From Hypoxylon rubiginosum (Eukaryota > Ascomycota > Sordariomycetes > Xylariales > Hypoxylaceae): DNA of 64,000 bases. The position numbers and the translations under genes were made by a program. The notes beneath the pieces were generated by a model. It saw only the letters and a list, made by a program, of their open reading frames with translations, was not told where the DNA came from and made no database searches. The stretch is taken from positions 248,001-312,000 of the forward strand of contig CADCXA010000003.1 in assembly GCA_902806565.1 (NCBI GenBank). The letters are read 5' to 3'. Below, piece after piece: positions 36,801 to 47,797 of the stretch (position 1 is its first letter; every line of letters starts with the position of its first letter).

Positions 36801-37875
36801 GTGCCAGTCTCGGACCCTGCAGGAGCTGTCCAGATGGTAGTCTCAGAGATTCCCTGACCGCTTAGACCGCCTGGTGATCCCGATTCTCCAGCACCGCCGG
36901 TGGGCTCACAAGGAGTTGTTGCAGGAGTGGCTTGGGAGTTACCTGGGCCGTTTGGTCCACCTTGAGAACCTGAACCTGAACCTTCGGGATTGCCGGCAGT
37001 CTGCGAAGGCCATACAATGACAATTGTCTCAGAATCATCAGGGCCGTTTGGTCCTCCTTGGCCAGCAGATCCTCCAGGAGCTGTGATGGTGAGGGTAGCT
37101 AGCGGAGGATATCCGCCATTCTCTCCACCAGGAAGAGTCTCAGTGACGGTGGAGGGGTATTGACCAGGTGAGGACGAGATGCCAAATGGGCCAGGAGGGG
37201 CGGTTGAGGCACCTTGCCCTCCTGCGCCGCCTCCACCCGGTGCACCGAATGAGCCTGCACCACTGGGGCTGACAATAGTGTAGGTATAGAGGGCAGTTGC
37301 AGATCCAGTACCTTCAGGAGAAGGGGGCAGAGTGAGAGTAAGGAAATCAGTGGACCAGGGAACATTGCCGGATGAAAGAGTGGTGGCTGCAATGGTGATG
37401 GTTCTAGATGGAGACCAACCGACGAGCGAAGTAGAAGGCTCGAAACCATTGGTGCCAGAGTTCGAGCCAAAGCCACCAGGGCCACCGGAGCCGCCAGAGC
37501 CAGAGCCAGAGCCGTCAGAACCAGGAGTTGACGCAACAGTAGAGACGACAGTAGAGATGACAGTAGAGACAACGGCAGCTGGTGTGAGGGTGACGAAGAC
37601 AGTAGTGGGTTGGGCAGCGGGACAGGTTCCGACACCATTGCCACCGTTGCCACCGTTGTTGCCACCATTTCCATTTCCGTTACCGTTTCCGTTTCCGCTG
37701 GCGCCTCCGCTGGTAGAAGGACTACTAGATCAAGTCAAAGTCAGCTTTCTCGACGAGAATGTGTGGATTGGCTAGTCAATCAATCGAGTACTCACCCATT
37801 GCCATACTCTTGGCCAGTGGCCAATCCCACGAGCCCGACGGCCCCTAGGACGCCGAGAAGGGCGTTTGCTCGCAT
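33874..37875 (-). CDS. Large secreted Gly/Pro/Thr repeat protein with DUF7371-like C-terminal domain
   Basis: Four exons, 37875-37796, 37724-35950, 35902-34593 and 34533-33874, give 1274 aa. I checked exon 2 codon by codon between 36617 and 37724: no stop. Introns are 71, 47 and 59 nt with gtgagt/tag, gtaagt/tag and gtaagt/tag. The signal peptide (MRANALLGVLGAVGLVGLATG) precedes QEYGNG. The body alternates Gly/Asn- or Gly/Pro-rich spacers with short beta-like units such as TITVTAPGGSPSNPAGG and TITLTEPG, repeated more than ten times. The last ~250 residues are ordered: a proline-rich lead (FDDLPPLGG), FSPYHRFYFSQGF, several Cys and MWWADDLSLGW. They resemble the DUF7371 domain of fungal cell-surface proteins. 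No GPI signal is visible. Likely a wall or matrix component (inference). Confidence 0.83.
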
Positions 37876-40030
37876 CGTCGGTGTGAACTGCAGTCCAGAC
37901 TATGCTAGATAGGTGGGTGTTCAATTACTAATGAATGAAAATAGTTGGCTGAAGCACAATGAGGTTGCGAGGTTGTCGAGATTGATGAGGTTGCTGAGGG
38001 TTATGAGGGTGGTGAGAGTGATGGTAGAGGGTGACAAGAGTGAGGGTTGGAGAGGTTGAGAGACAACAGAAACCAAGCCGGGAGAAACAGAGAAACAGAG
38101 GAACAGAGGAATTGGGAGAGATGCAGGACAAAGTTTTTCTCGAAACAGTGCTTCTGGCAATTGCTCCTTCTCAACTGAAGGGGACGTACCCTCTCTTGTG
38201 AGAATAGAGAAGGCACTGCCAATTTGAAGCATCAAATTTATGCTACCTATTTGTCATAGAATCCCCAACATGGTAGTCTCGATAGTTGCTTACAACATGA
38301 ATCCAGCTGTTACACATGTCCAATTAGGTCTATTTCTATTATTCGTACTTGCCTAATTACTTGGTTCGTGAGGGTAACACTTGAGGAAGTAGGGCGCTGA
38401 AGTTGGTGGTAACCCACGACGTAAGAAATTTATAGGAGGTAGCTTCTGTAATAGAAGCTTGGCCTCTAAATTCCCAGTTAGCAACGTCCCCTATTTCTTG
38501 TGCCTACCTACCTGGCCTGGACGGAAAGCTACATGTACCTTCTACCCATTTGCCTACAGCTGGAGGTAGGCAGGGCGTAGGTCCCCATTCTTTAGGTAGT
38601 ACGTGCCTAACGCACCTCGTAGACGATAGAACAATAAATACGGGTAGGTGTCGGTGCATTTCCACAAGGGGGCACTGCCGCGAGCTCACGCTTGATACGA
38701 CGGCGACATACGGGGACTAGCAGTTACCTGTTAAATGTGCATACAAGTAGAAATTGAAGTGAACAACTCCACATTTGACATCACCATATATTCATCTCCT
38801 TCCTGAAGAATGGATCTCAACGAGGATGCCCAGGGCTGGTACAAACCAGGTAACCATTTAATGTGTGAAGCCAGGAGATACCTACATGTAGGCGCTACTA
38901 GAAGGCAAGTTGTGGGAATGGGGTAGGTCCCTTAGAGCTCGACAGTTGCGAAGTTGTCTTTCAATATCGTCGGTGATAGTGCATTCTGCAACCTTGTTAC
39001 TGCCTTTGAATGCTTGTGCCGGTCCACTTAAGTGTTCATTCCCACGCCTTGCGAAGGATTTGGTGCAGAATAGGCTTCGTCATAGTCACTCTCGAATGAA
39101 CCAACCCCTTTAAACAGCCAGTCATGCATGCCCGGGTTTACCCTCTCTGAAATTAACATGTGGTAATCGTGCTGGATGAAGTTTTGGATCATGTCTACGT
39201 AGCATTATTGTAAGGAACCCCTATCACCACTACATCGTCCTGGGTCGTCAAAAGGTAGGATTAAGAGATGCGCAAGACCGAAGAGTGCAGTTTTGAACTT
39301 TTAACCATACAATACAAGCCCCTAATGACAGTGGTGTCAGGTCTTTGTTGTCACCCCCTACTCTTCGTACCGCAACATAGTTGTCTCCTCATCGCATGGC
39401 TGGCCTCGTGACAAGTGGCATGTAGGCTATTTTCCCCTAGGATATGATCTTCTAGGTGTTTAGTTCCGAAGTGCAATAGAGGCTTGAACGGCAAGCGTTC
39501 CTATAAAGTCTTAGCACGGCTTAGGAGTGTTTTATTAGCAACAAGATCATGATTAAATAACGTCTCGGTGACCTTATCGTTCCTCTAGGTAATTTTAAGA
39601 AGATATATGCCGCCTTCTCCTATTCCCCAGACGCTGTCGCTTCATTATCATAATATGGTATACAGATTGGTCAAGGACGGCATTTAGAAAACGGCAAACG
39701 AATGACAAATCCTAAAATAAACTCGGAGGAGAAAATACGCAAGACATAGGCAACAGGATGCCGCGCGACGCTTCAACTCTTGAGGAGGCTGCGTCCTAGT
39801 TGATCGAATGGGACTGTTGAACAATTGCTAGAACATCGGTCACTTGTAATCAGATACCCCTTTCGATGAAGACTTCAGCTACTTCTCGTGGATGGGTTTT
39901 ACCGATAAAACAACGAAACATATATTACAATTGTTAGGAACATCATGCACGTAGCACATGAGCTAGAGCGTATGGAACAGAAACTCAGTGCGGAGGTTAT
40001 CGTAGTTTAATTTGATGCAGCTGTACATGG
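37876..40030. other. 2.1-kb intergenic region
   Basis: The promoter of the large repeat protein occupies the left end; a polypyrimidine-type stretch on the minus strand at 37925-38110 is probably its leader. The palindromic word ACCTACATGTAGG recurs at 38880-38892. The rest is AT-rich without recognisable genes; frames at 38504-39113 show no features. Confidence 0.55.
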
Positions 40031-41012
40031 TCATACGGGATTGTCCACATACGGCGGAGGAGGCTCGTCTGGATCGTGCTCCTGCGCCTCTCCCAGAACG
40101 GGAGCTTCGGGAGCCGCGGGAGCAGCGGGCACAGGCGGTGCTCCAGCCTGGAGCTCGAGCTTCGCGGTCCAGAGTGCGGCGCCCGTGGTCGAAGTCAGGA
40201 GGAAGAACAGGGACAGGACGGGCACGAGCTCGAGCAGCATCGCCACGGTGCCGAACCACGTGTACTCCCACCTCCTGCTCCGGACCTCCCTCTTGCGCTC
40301 CTTCTTCGTCAGGCCCCGCAGGTCGAACCACCGGTAGTGCGCGAACGTGCCCAGCCGCGCGCCCGTGATAATGATAAAGGCCGGCGTGCCGACGTAGGGG
40401 ATGAGGTTCAGCGGCAGGCACAGGACGAGCTCGACGATCTGGACCAGGCTCCACGGCTGGTAGACGGCGGCGCTCGTCGGCTTGCCGAGCTTCTTGACCG
40501 AGCTGGGGGCGTCCGGGAAGAGGAGCCGGTGCGGCGCGACGAGGCCGTCTAGGCCCTTGTCGAGAAGCGTTGCCTGGATAATGCCTTTGTCAGCCATCTT
40601 CTTTATCTATCATAGATAGACCTTGCTTGCAACGGGGAAAGGTGAGACCTACATCGAAAACGTCCACTCGGCATTCGTCTACGAAGAAACCCTCGAACAG
40701 GCCCTGGATGATGACCAGACCTTCGCCTAGAACCAGCACGACGGCGTTTATCCACGCGCCCCAGCCGTGGAACAAAGCCAAGAAGGCATACTGAGGCAGG
40801 AATGCGAATGTGAAGAGGATCGCGTATACTAGGAACGACATGATGGAAAGAGGGAGCAGTCGACCGAGGAATAGAGGGTAATACACTGGATGACGTAGGA
40901 AGTACCAGATACCCCGTAGAGGGTATGAGGCTGCGATCAACGCTCGGGAGACATAGTTTATAGGTCGTTTCAGGGGTTGTAGAGGTCGTGGAAGGCGGTT
41001 TTGGGACTCCAT
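40031..41012 (-). CDS. EI24/RRT8-like multi-pass membrane protein
   Basis: Two exons, 41012-40653 and 40606-40031 (46-nt intron, gtaggt/tag), give 311 aa. Exon 1 starts MESQNRLPRP and holds three to four hydrophobic segments (LFLGRLLPLSIMSFLVYAI, FLPQYAFLALF and a third). Exon 2 adds two or more (VELVLCLPLNLIPYVGTPAF, TVAMLLELVPVLSLFFLL). The arrangement, with a NLIPYVGTPAF-like re-entrant block, matches the EI24 family, which in fungi includes the outer spore wall/lipid-droplet protein Rrt8. The cytosolic tail ends PPPPYVDNPV, containing a PPxY motif that WW-domain ubiquitin ligases of the Rsp5 type recognise. Probable location is ER or lipid droplet (inference). Exon 2 is far GC-richer than exon 1. 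Confidence 0.8.
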
Positions 41013-41541
41013 GGCATCGTCAACTAATTGAGAGGTGAATGATGTGTGAGAGAGAATTGGTTGTCGACTTGATCTTGGGATGTCTTGTTGTAAGCAAGCT
41101 GTATGCAATAAAGCGAGAGCTGATGACGACGATTGTCTTATCGATTATCGATAAATGGCTCGAACGGTGGTGCCTAAAGGTTTAGCGCACAGACCCCTGA
41201 TCTGCAGGTACAGCTGCATGTCTCTTGCATTATTACGTCAGCTACTCGTACTTGAGGCTCGGGCAACATCGCACAAAGACAGTCAATGGTCTTTTATGTG
41301 ATGGATGTAAATAGACTGTCTACTCTAAACAGAACAGCAATATGTATTATGTCGAAGTATTCGGGTTATGAACCTTTCCCCTTCTATACCTAACGAATTC
41401 GCCCTCTGGGAGCTAATACGTTCCTTGCAAACGCCCGGATATCAAGTCGAAAATCAAATCGCAAATCAAACCACCGCGTGCTCAAAGGAATCCAACCAAC
41501 AGCAAAGCATCGCGATTGCGTAGTCTCTCAGATCCCAACCC
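41013..41541. other. Short intergenic region
   Basis: About 530 bp between the EI24-like gene's promoter and the 3' end of the flavin oxidase gene; a short self-complementary CGATTATCGATAA word lies near 41140. No gene is seen. Confidence 0.55.
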
Positions 41542-43083
41542 TTAAATCGACTGAGGGTTCGAAAAGACGTTATCCGGATCCCATTTCTGCTTCAACTGCT
41601 TGAGTTTCGCCGACAGCTCCTTGCCGTAGTACTGCTCGTGCGCCTGCTCCCGCGTCAGGCTCGGGTCGGTGTAGTTCAGGTAGGCCCCCGACCGCGGGAG
41701 GTGCTTGGCCATCGAGTCCGCCAGCCCGTTGATGTACTCGATGCCGCGCGCCGGCATCTTCTGGTCGGCGCCCACGTAACCGTACAGCTGGGCGACCCAG
41801 CACGCGTCGCGGTGCGCGAAGGCCGAGAAGCCGACGTCCTTGGCGTTGATCTGGCTGTCGGCGCCGCCCCATAGGTCGATCAGGACGAAGCTGCCGATCT
41901 TCTCGCCGAGTCCTACTTCTAACAGGCATCCTACCTGTACCAGGTACGTGAAGAAGCTCGTCAGTGCCTTCTCGTTGAGTCCCGGCTCGGGTACCACGAC
42001 GCTCTTGGCGAAGAAGTTGTCGTGCTTGTCATACCCTAAATACGCCGACTCAAGTTCCTCCCCTTGATTGAGTTCCTTGAGGCTGTCGAGCCAAGTCAGC
42101 TCCTCAATTTCAGACTCGACCTTTGGATCTTTCTTGTCCGTTGCGGCTGCCTCGAGTCCTCGAAGCAGCACCTGCAGAATTTCCTGGAGGGTGTCGGCAG
42201 ATCCTAGGTAGGTACCGTCAATGGCAAAATGATTCGAAGAGAGGGACAAGTTGAGTCCCAACTGTCGATCAACAAGAATCTCATTATGAACAAAATCTTG
42301 AATATGCTGGAATGCTTTGACAGAGGCTTCAATGTTCCCAGCCACGCCGGGAACATTAACTTTCCAGTGGACGACGGATCTGGGTGCCGGTACCGGCGAA
42401 AGTTCGAATAGATGGACGATTCCAAACGAGTCGGCAGCGCCTCGCATAGCCTTTTGATCTAAAATTTAGCAAAACCATTCTTTTCGGGATGGGCAATAGT
42501 AACTCACGTAATATAAGTCCGGATACTCTGTCTCGCTGACGAAAATGTCGTTACCATCCGCGGTTATAACGCCTAGTCCTGTGATCCGATCCATGGCGAG
42601 ACCCCAGGCACGGGAGAAAAATCCAAATCCGCCATGTGTGAAATGTCCACCGACTCCCACACCGGCACAGGTACCGTGGGGAAGGGCAGAGCCAGACAGC
42701 TTGTAAATATCTTGAGCCATGTTACCCAGCCGCACGCCAGCGGCAACGGATGCTTTAGTAGAGTGGCATCGAGTGGCATTGAAACGCCCGAGGTCTATAA
42801 CCATGGCGCCGTTTACTCCTCCATTGCTGTGGGAGGCGTATGAGTGGCCGCCGGATCTAGCTTGGACCTTCATTCCACATCTGCGCGCGAGCCTGACTGC
42901 GATACAGATATGGAGAATGTTATTGGGGCAGACGACAACGGCGGGTGTTACGGGAATACGGAGGTTATAGGTCTTTGTCCAGAATGCCCAATCCCAATCT
43001 GCTTCCACTTTGATGGGTACATTCAGCATCCGTAGCTCATGAATGAGCTTGTCGAAGCGAGTTTCATTGGATATAACACCCAT
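41542..43083 (-). CDS. FAD-linked oxidoreductase, berberine-bridge-enzyme (BBE) type
   Basis: Two exons, 43083-42508 and 42450-41542, give 494 aa. The donor is gtgagt; of two nearby acceptors, the downstream caaaag restores DLYYAMRGAADSFGIV, the expected family block, so it is preferred over ttttag. The PCMH-type FAD-binding domain has RSGGHSYASHSN (His for 8-alpha linkage) and PHGTCAGVGVGGH (Cys for 6-S linkage), so bicovalent FAD attachment as in glucooligosaccharide oxidases is likely. The C-terminal BBE segment reads YLNYTDPSL...YYGKELSAKLKQLKQKWDPDNVF. Unlike secreted sugar oxidases, no signal peptide is visible (start MGVISNETRFDKL), so it may be intracellular or the first exon may be missed. 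The substrate is unknown. Confidence 0.88.
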
Positions 43084-44001
43084 CTTTGTTGTGGGTCAAG
43101 ATCGAGTTTGGTTGTTGAGAAAAAGGAGGGAAGGAGAGAAGAGTGATGCAAATGAGTAGATGAGAAGAGCTGTGAGAGCAAGTAGAAGTGAAATATTTAA
43201 GGGCAACAAGGTAAGGTGCCTGGTAGAAGCAGCAAAAGAAGAGGAGAAAGACTGCTTGGTTTGGTGCGGTGTAGGAGCAGAACACTGTGCTTTGCCATTT
43301 GGGCAGGGTCATAGCAAACTTGATATGCCCCCAGGCTTGTCGAAGCAACGAGGCACGTGCCGAATGGGCCAGTTACTGAGTTTGGCCTGTCGTTTAACCA
43401 GCTGTAGGTAGGTTTCCCACGCGTCAAGGACATTTAGAGAGTGGCCGCCGTCGCACGCCTAAGCAACGACTCTGGCCTCGGTGTTTGACCCAGAAACGAG
43501 TTTAAGGTTTGATACTACTTGGTCTCAGATAAGAACCGGTACCCATCTGATCTACCAATCCTACTGGGATGTATGTAGACACGATACACCATCGCACCGT
43601 CGGATTGGGACCCAATACGTCGCGAAATGATATTTTACCTTCTCTCTATAAAGCCTTTCCCCCCTTTTAGACTCGACTTGATCTAACTTGCACGTGTAGC
43701 GGAGGGTATTTTTCATTATTGCGACAGGCGCCAAACAAGATAAACATCAGGAAAGTTATATAAAGGTCTGTGAACCTACCTACTTGGTAGTACCAAACAA
43801 TAATCTGACAGAGAACAGACATTCATAATACTCAAATATATGTAAAATGTAAAAAGACGCGTCAGGGGGTATCTAAGGTACGATGGTTAGAAGTTTCATT
43901 AAGATATCATTCGTGCTATCTCCATGCTAGCTCGTAACTATGAGTCACAATCCCCCGTGATATCACTAGCGATGCCCCTGAAAGACTACTTCTAGAGGTA
44001 A
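43084..44001. other. Intergenic: promoter of the flavin oxidase gene
   Basis: About 920 bp. The first 250 bp beyond the start codon are purine-rich on the plus strand (GAGAAGAG-like), typical of a 5' leader on the minus strand. No gene is recognised. Confidence 0.55.
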
Positions 44002-45146
44002 TTACAATCTACTAAGGAGTCCTTGAGCAGCAGACTCAATATTCGTCCCCCAAGTCTTGCTCGTGCACTGGTTAAACGTTAGCAGGTACTCTACTCTTCT
44101 TACGGTCACACTTAAATTATGACAGTGTAACATTAAAAAAAGGAGAGAGGGGTCATTCTCACCTGCAGGTACAAAACACCGTCCTCGATCTCGCATTCGC
44201 AGTAGGACTCATACTTGAGTTTATCCACGATCCGAAACGCCACCTCCCCCTTCTCGACCACCTCGTGGAAGCCCTCGCGCAGCATGTCGTCCTCGTCAAA
44301 CTTCTGGTACCGGAGCTGGCTCGCGAACCCCTCGAAGTACAGCCGCGTGAAGGAGCCCAGCACGCCGTCCCAGTCGCCGCGGATCTCCGTCTTCTTAGCC
44401 TTGCTCTCCTCCCGGAGCTTCGCGAAGGTGTCTTCGAAGTTGGGGGTGAGCTTGATGTCGGGCTTTTCCAGCGCCTCCGCGATCTGGGCCCGGATCTCTT
44501 CCGCCCTGGGCTCGTATTCCTTGCGGATGTCCGACCGTGCCGCGAAGCTGAGCGTCGCCGCTGCGGAGTCGTCCGGCGCGGGAGGAGGCGCGTCGTTGAG
44601 GGCCCGAAGCAAGGCGTCCCGGTTCAGAGCATCGTCGATGTTGACACCTAGATTGCCCGGGGCAAACAGGATGTGCAGCTTTCCCTCGTAGACGTCTACG
44701 CCGCAATACGAGAAGCGCTTGGCATCATCCAAGTCGATGGTCATGACGTGGGCGTAGCAGATTGTGTTTAATTCCTTCAAGCCCTCTTTTTCAGAATTAT
44801 CTGTGTAGTCCTTGAGTCTATATATCGCGCCGACGATGTAGCTGGCCGAGAGTTAGCACAGCGGTAGACGGTTTGCTTTGCCCCAGTACCTACCTAGCGA
44901 TGCAGCTGCCGAGGGATTCTTTCGCGTAGCCGTCGGTCGCATAAGGATATAGCTGGTTAGGGTTCACGTCTACGGTCCAAGGCGTGGTAAGAACATCTGA
45001 GAGCTGTTTCTCAACGTCCGACTTCTTGTTATCCCACTCATCACGAACTACCATAATTAGCCTCAGTGGCACGACGGCAGCATGTTAAACTTACTGTTCT
45101 TACGCAGGGCAAGCGGTAGCTTCTCGGCGGGCGGCAGTCTAGACAT
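44002..45146 (-). CDS. Conserved fungal protein of unknown function
   Basis: Four exons, 45146-45095, 45047-44894, 44841-44163 and 44067-44002, give 316 aa. All junctions keep frame with standard ends (gtaagt/tag, gtaggt/cag, gtgaga/cag) and visible ctaac/ctaat branch sites. The chain starts MSRLPPAEKLPLALRKN and continues RDEWDNKKSDVEKQLSDVL, a pattern I recognise from ascomycete hypothetical proteins of similar length, though not a named domain. It has mixed alpha/beta character with an acidic, charged C-terminal half (SFTRLYFEGFASQLRYQKFDEDDML). There is no signal peptide, membrane segment or catalytic motif. A soluble cytosolic role is likely; function is unknown. The middle of exon 3 is GC-rich. 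Confidence 0.8.
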
Positions 45147-46042
45147 TTTGAGGGAAGTAGCTGATGGTAGAGAAGTTGTAGTGTGGAATATGAGACGATG
45201 AGTTGTGCGACTACCATTCTAGGACATACTCATTGTCGACTGGGAATTAGGTTGCCTTTAAGGACCTACCTACCCACCTGCCTAGGCATTAGTCGACTAC
45301 CATCGTCCGTTCGTCTTGACAGGACGGATGCCTGGTGCTAACGCTTGCTGTACGCAAATAGGGGGGGCTTACGCGGCGTCACATCATATCGAGTGCAGTG
45401 TCAACCTCGCTCTCAGCCCTACAGCACCTGGGCAGGTAGCTTCTTCCGATACGGAAATGAAAGCCGAGGCCCAAACGCCTTTTAGTTATTTTGCCAAGCG
45501 CACTATTGAACTTCTTGAACGTCGCTACTATTCAGCCGCACCCGTTGGATATACGCTATTACCTAGTGCGGCGGGTACCTGGGCGGTGCTTGAAGCCGGG
45601 ACTATTCAGCTCGGCTTAGCTTTGGCGACATCGTGACCTGTTTCCTACCTCCGCATCTATTCCTTCCATTCCCATACAGTTCTTAAACGAACTTGTGGGC
45701 TGTTATTCGGTCCATCACGCCCGAAACGCCTTGCGATCAGCCTTAACTATCAGACAATTACCTAATGTTACACAAGGAACGATACCCCTTTTTTTCTCCT
45801 TTGCATTACGTAAATACCTAATGATTAGCGCGAGCCCATATTGAATGAGAGCAAGCTGCTATTGTGGTGGCTTGATGATGACTGATTCGTTATAAATCTT
45901 CCCAGGACATAGATACCGTCACAGATTGAGATGTACACTTTCTTCAAAGACAGCATCGCGAACTACCTAGATTCCGACGACAATTAGGTGCTTCTCGGGA
46001 CAGTTTCTGGCCCCAATACAGTGCCTGTAGACGACCTGGTAC
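45147..46042. other. Intergenic between divergent genes
   Basis: About 900 bp between two divergent starts. A 106-codon plus-strand frame (45316-45636) is the only sizeable open frame; it has no domain, and its N-terminal part looks random, so it is not called. Confidence 0.5.
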
Positions 46043-46572
46043 ATGGAAATGGCATCGATGGATAGCAACGCCCAACCCTCTTCCTCTACAACAGCCAAGC
46101 CTGGGTTCACTGCGATGCCAGACCTTAGCAGCCAGCCCCAGCCGGATAAACTTCTTCTCGAACCGCCATACCACCTCGTGGTTTACGGCGGAGGCAAGAC
46201 CTTGGTTGAGGTCCTATGTAGCCACAGCCCAACGCTTGAATTACTCGCTGGTTATCTAAAGCGGTACTGCAAGACCAACAATAAGGATGTACGACGTGTA
46301 AGCATCCTCCGTCATATTGCCTGGCAATACATGCGATTCTAACAAGCCATAAACACGCGCAGCCTCCTGTCGTTGACATCCAGTTGCATCAATCCATGTT
46401 CGGGTTCGGTGTCTCGTACGACCGCCTAACAATGACGGTCGAGGGCCGCAACCCGGATTGCCTCGTGTCGCCCATGCTAGTCCTATCATTCGTAGAAGGG
46501 GTGCTGGGCTACAAGAACGTCTCGGGCGACGGATCGTCTTGGATTTTTCGAAGGGACATTGGGTTTAGATAA
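46043..46572 (+). CDS. Small uncharacterised protein
   Basis: Two exons, 46043-46297 and 46384-46572, joined across an 86-nt intron (gtaagc donor, tctaac branch, cag acceptor, phase 0), give 147 aa starting MEMASMDSN. The first 35 residues are Ser/Gln-rich and disordered. The rest has alternating hydrophobic residues (LLLEPPYHLVVYGG, LELLAGYLKRYC, LVLSFVEGVLGYK) compatible with a small alpha/beta fold. No family is recognised. The consistent splice signals and coding-like composition support a real gene. It adjoins the transposon-remnant region, so it may be a captured or decaying gene. Confidence 0.5.
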
Positions 46573-46805
46573 CTCATACTTTAATTCGACATAACTCCAG
46601 CATTACTGATACTAAAATAATGCAAAAGAAATTCCTAAAATTGATAAGGCTTTAAAAAAACAGCTCAATATTTTTTCCCTTCATTTAAAAAATTAATTTG
46701 CATGAATATTTAAGAATAATTTATGGCATTATTATTCTGTCTAAATGCCAAGACTGCGCATTTTCTTCCCGACTTTGACTGGTCGTTCGAAACTCTAAAA
46801 AACAT

Positions 46806-47064
46806 GATGACATAATATTTTACATGCCCTATAAGTGCCCTATAATACAGGGACCTAAGTGCTGGAGGTCACAGATAGCCTCAACCATAGCTCAACAATG
46901 GCTCAGCAATGGCTCAGTAATGGCTTAACAGCTTTGCGTATACCCAAATACATACTAAAATCAACAGATAATAATTGCAATTAAATTGCAATTGAATTAT
47001 AATTGAATTATACTCAGGCATGAGCTACCTAAATATGTGGTAAAAGGTTAGGTGTTTTATAAGG
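46806..47064 (+). repeat. AT-rich dispersed repeat, copy A
   Basis: This sequence matches the reverse complement of 59943-60183 over its whole length. Shared landmarks in order: GATGACATAATATT, TGCCCTATAA, ACAGGGACCTAAGTGCT.GAGGTCACAGAT, GGCTTAACAGCTT-like, a GAATTATA/TTGCAATT block, and ATGTGGTAAAAGGTTAGGTGTT. Differences are substitutions and small indels, many of them transitions. This marks an old mobile or non-coding repeat element, possibly a MITE, an LTR fragment or a RIP-mutated relic. Confidence 0.88.
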
Positions 47065-47438
47065 GGTTTAAGGGGTTATATCTTGGCTACGATCGGTTTG
47101 GCGGTTTTGGGTGATATGGACTACCTGGGGACATGCTATTAATACCGTTTAAGGTGCACAGTAATTGACATTTCAATAGTGGACCGTTTTTCTTCTCTTG
47201 TGAGTGCCGTTTTGACGCGTCCGCTTGCCTCGAAGAAAGGCAAGGTTTACTTGAGTTCGTTCAAATGATCGGTGTCAGAGGTAGGTACCTACCCATTGAT
47301 AGAACGTAGTAACAGCCTCCCGATGTCAACCTGAGTGGTAACATTGGTAGTCGTTATCATTATCGGCATATTTCCCACTCTAATAGCAAAGCGCATAGTT
47401 TGCTCCTATCTCCTGTATATACCCAGAGCTGGTAGCTG

Positions 47439-47690
47439 TTGGGCACGATACACGAGACTCATGGACACATTGTCGTCAAACATGACAGGTCGGAGAAGTC
47501 GAGGACATGGCCTATCCCGAAAGACCAAACCGAGGTCAAGCGATTCATGGGAGCATTGGGCCCCGCTCGACGTTGGATCAGGACTTATTCGGAGATCTCT
47601 AGGCCTTTGACAAGGCTTTAGGGTAGGAAATGGGGCTCTGCAGAAGCATTGTCATTTGAGCTCCTTCGAAAAGGGGCAACTGCCATACCT
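47439..47690 (+). mobile_element. Ty3/gypsy retrotransposon polyprotein relic (RT-RNase H junction)
   Basis: The frame reads WPIPKDQTEVKRFMGALG, then RRWIRTYSEISRPLTRL. After an in-frame TAG it continues W..AEALSFELLRKGATAIP in the same frame. This is the conserved end of gypsy reverse transcriptase ('W..P.....V..FLG....YR..I..FS.IA.PL..L' followed by 'W......AF..LK..L...P'). The element is truncated on both sides and carries at least one stop, so it is dead. No LTRs are visible within the window. Confidence 0.75.
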
Positions 47691-47797
47691 ACTGGAAATG
47701 CATGGTCACACATTCAACAAGCCAGTATAGCAACAACTTAGATGTTTACCTATTAAATTGTTGGCCTCGTGACATAGCACGCAAATTTCCGTCCTCG

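Larger units (their letters stand above)
46573..47797. other. AT-rich transposon-remnant island
   Basis: This segment is conspicuously AT-rich from 46600 to 47060, with poly-A and ATTGCAATT-type words. It contains one copy of a dispersed repeat (46806-47064) and a gypsy-like reverse transcriptase relic (47439-47690). No functional gene is supported. Confidence 0.7.

Noticed and set aside
36617..37724. Suspected break (missing exon or stop) in exon 2 of the large repeat protein
   Set aside because: Codon-by-codon reading of this interval showed no stop codon and the frame joins the downstream part directly, so the exon is intact.
30701..43083. Secondary-metabolite gene cluster (MFS transporter plus FAD oxidase)
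   Set aside because: No polyketide synthase, NRPS, terpene cyclase, P450 or pathway regulator is present, and unrelated genes and long spacers separate the two.
45316..45636. 106-codon frame between two divergent genes
   Set aside because: No conserved features; it lies in the shared promoter region and its sequence looks non-coding.
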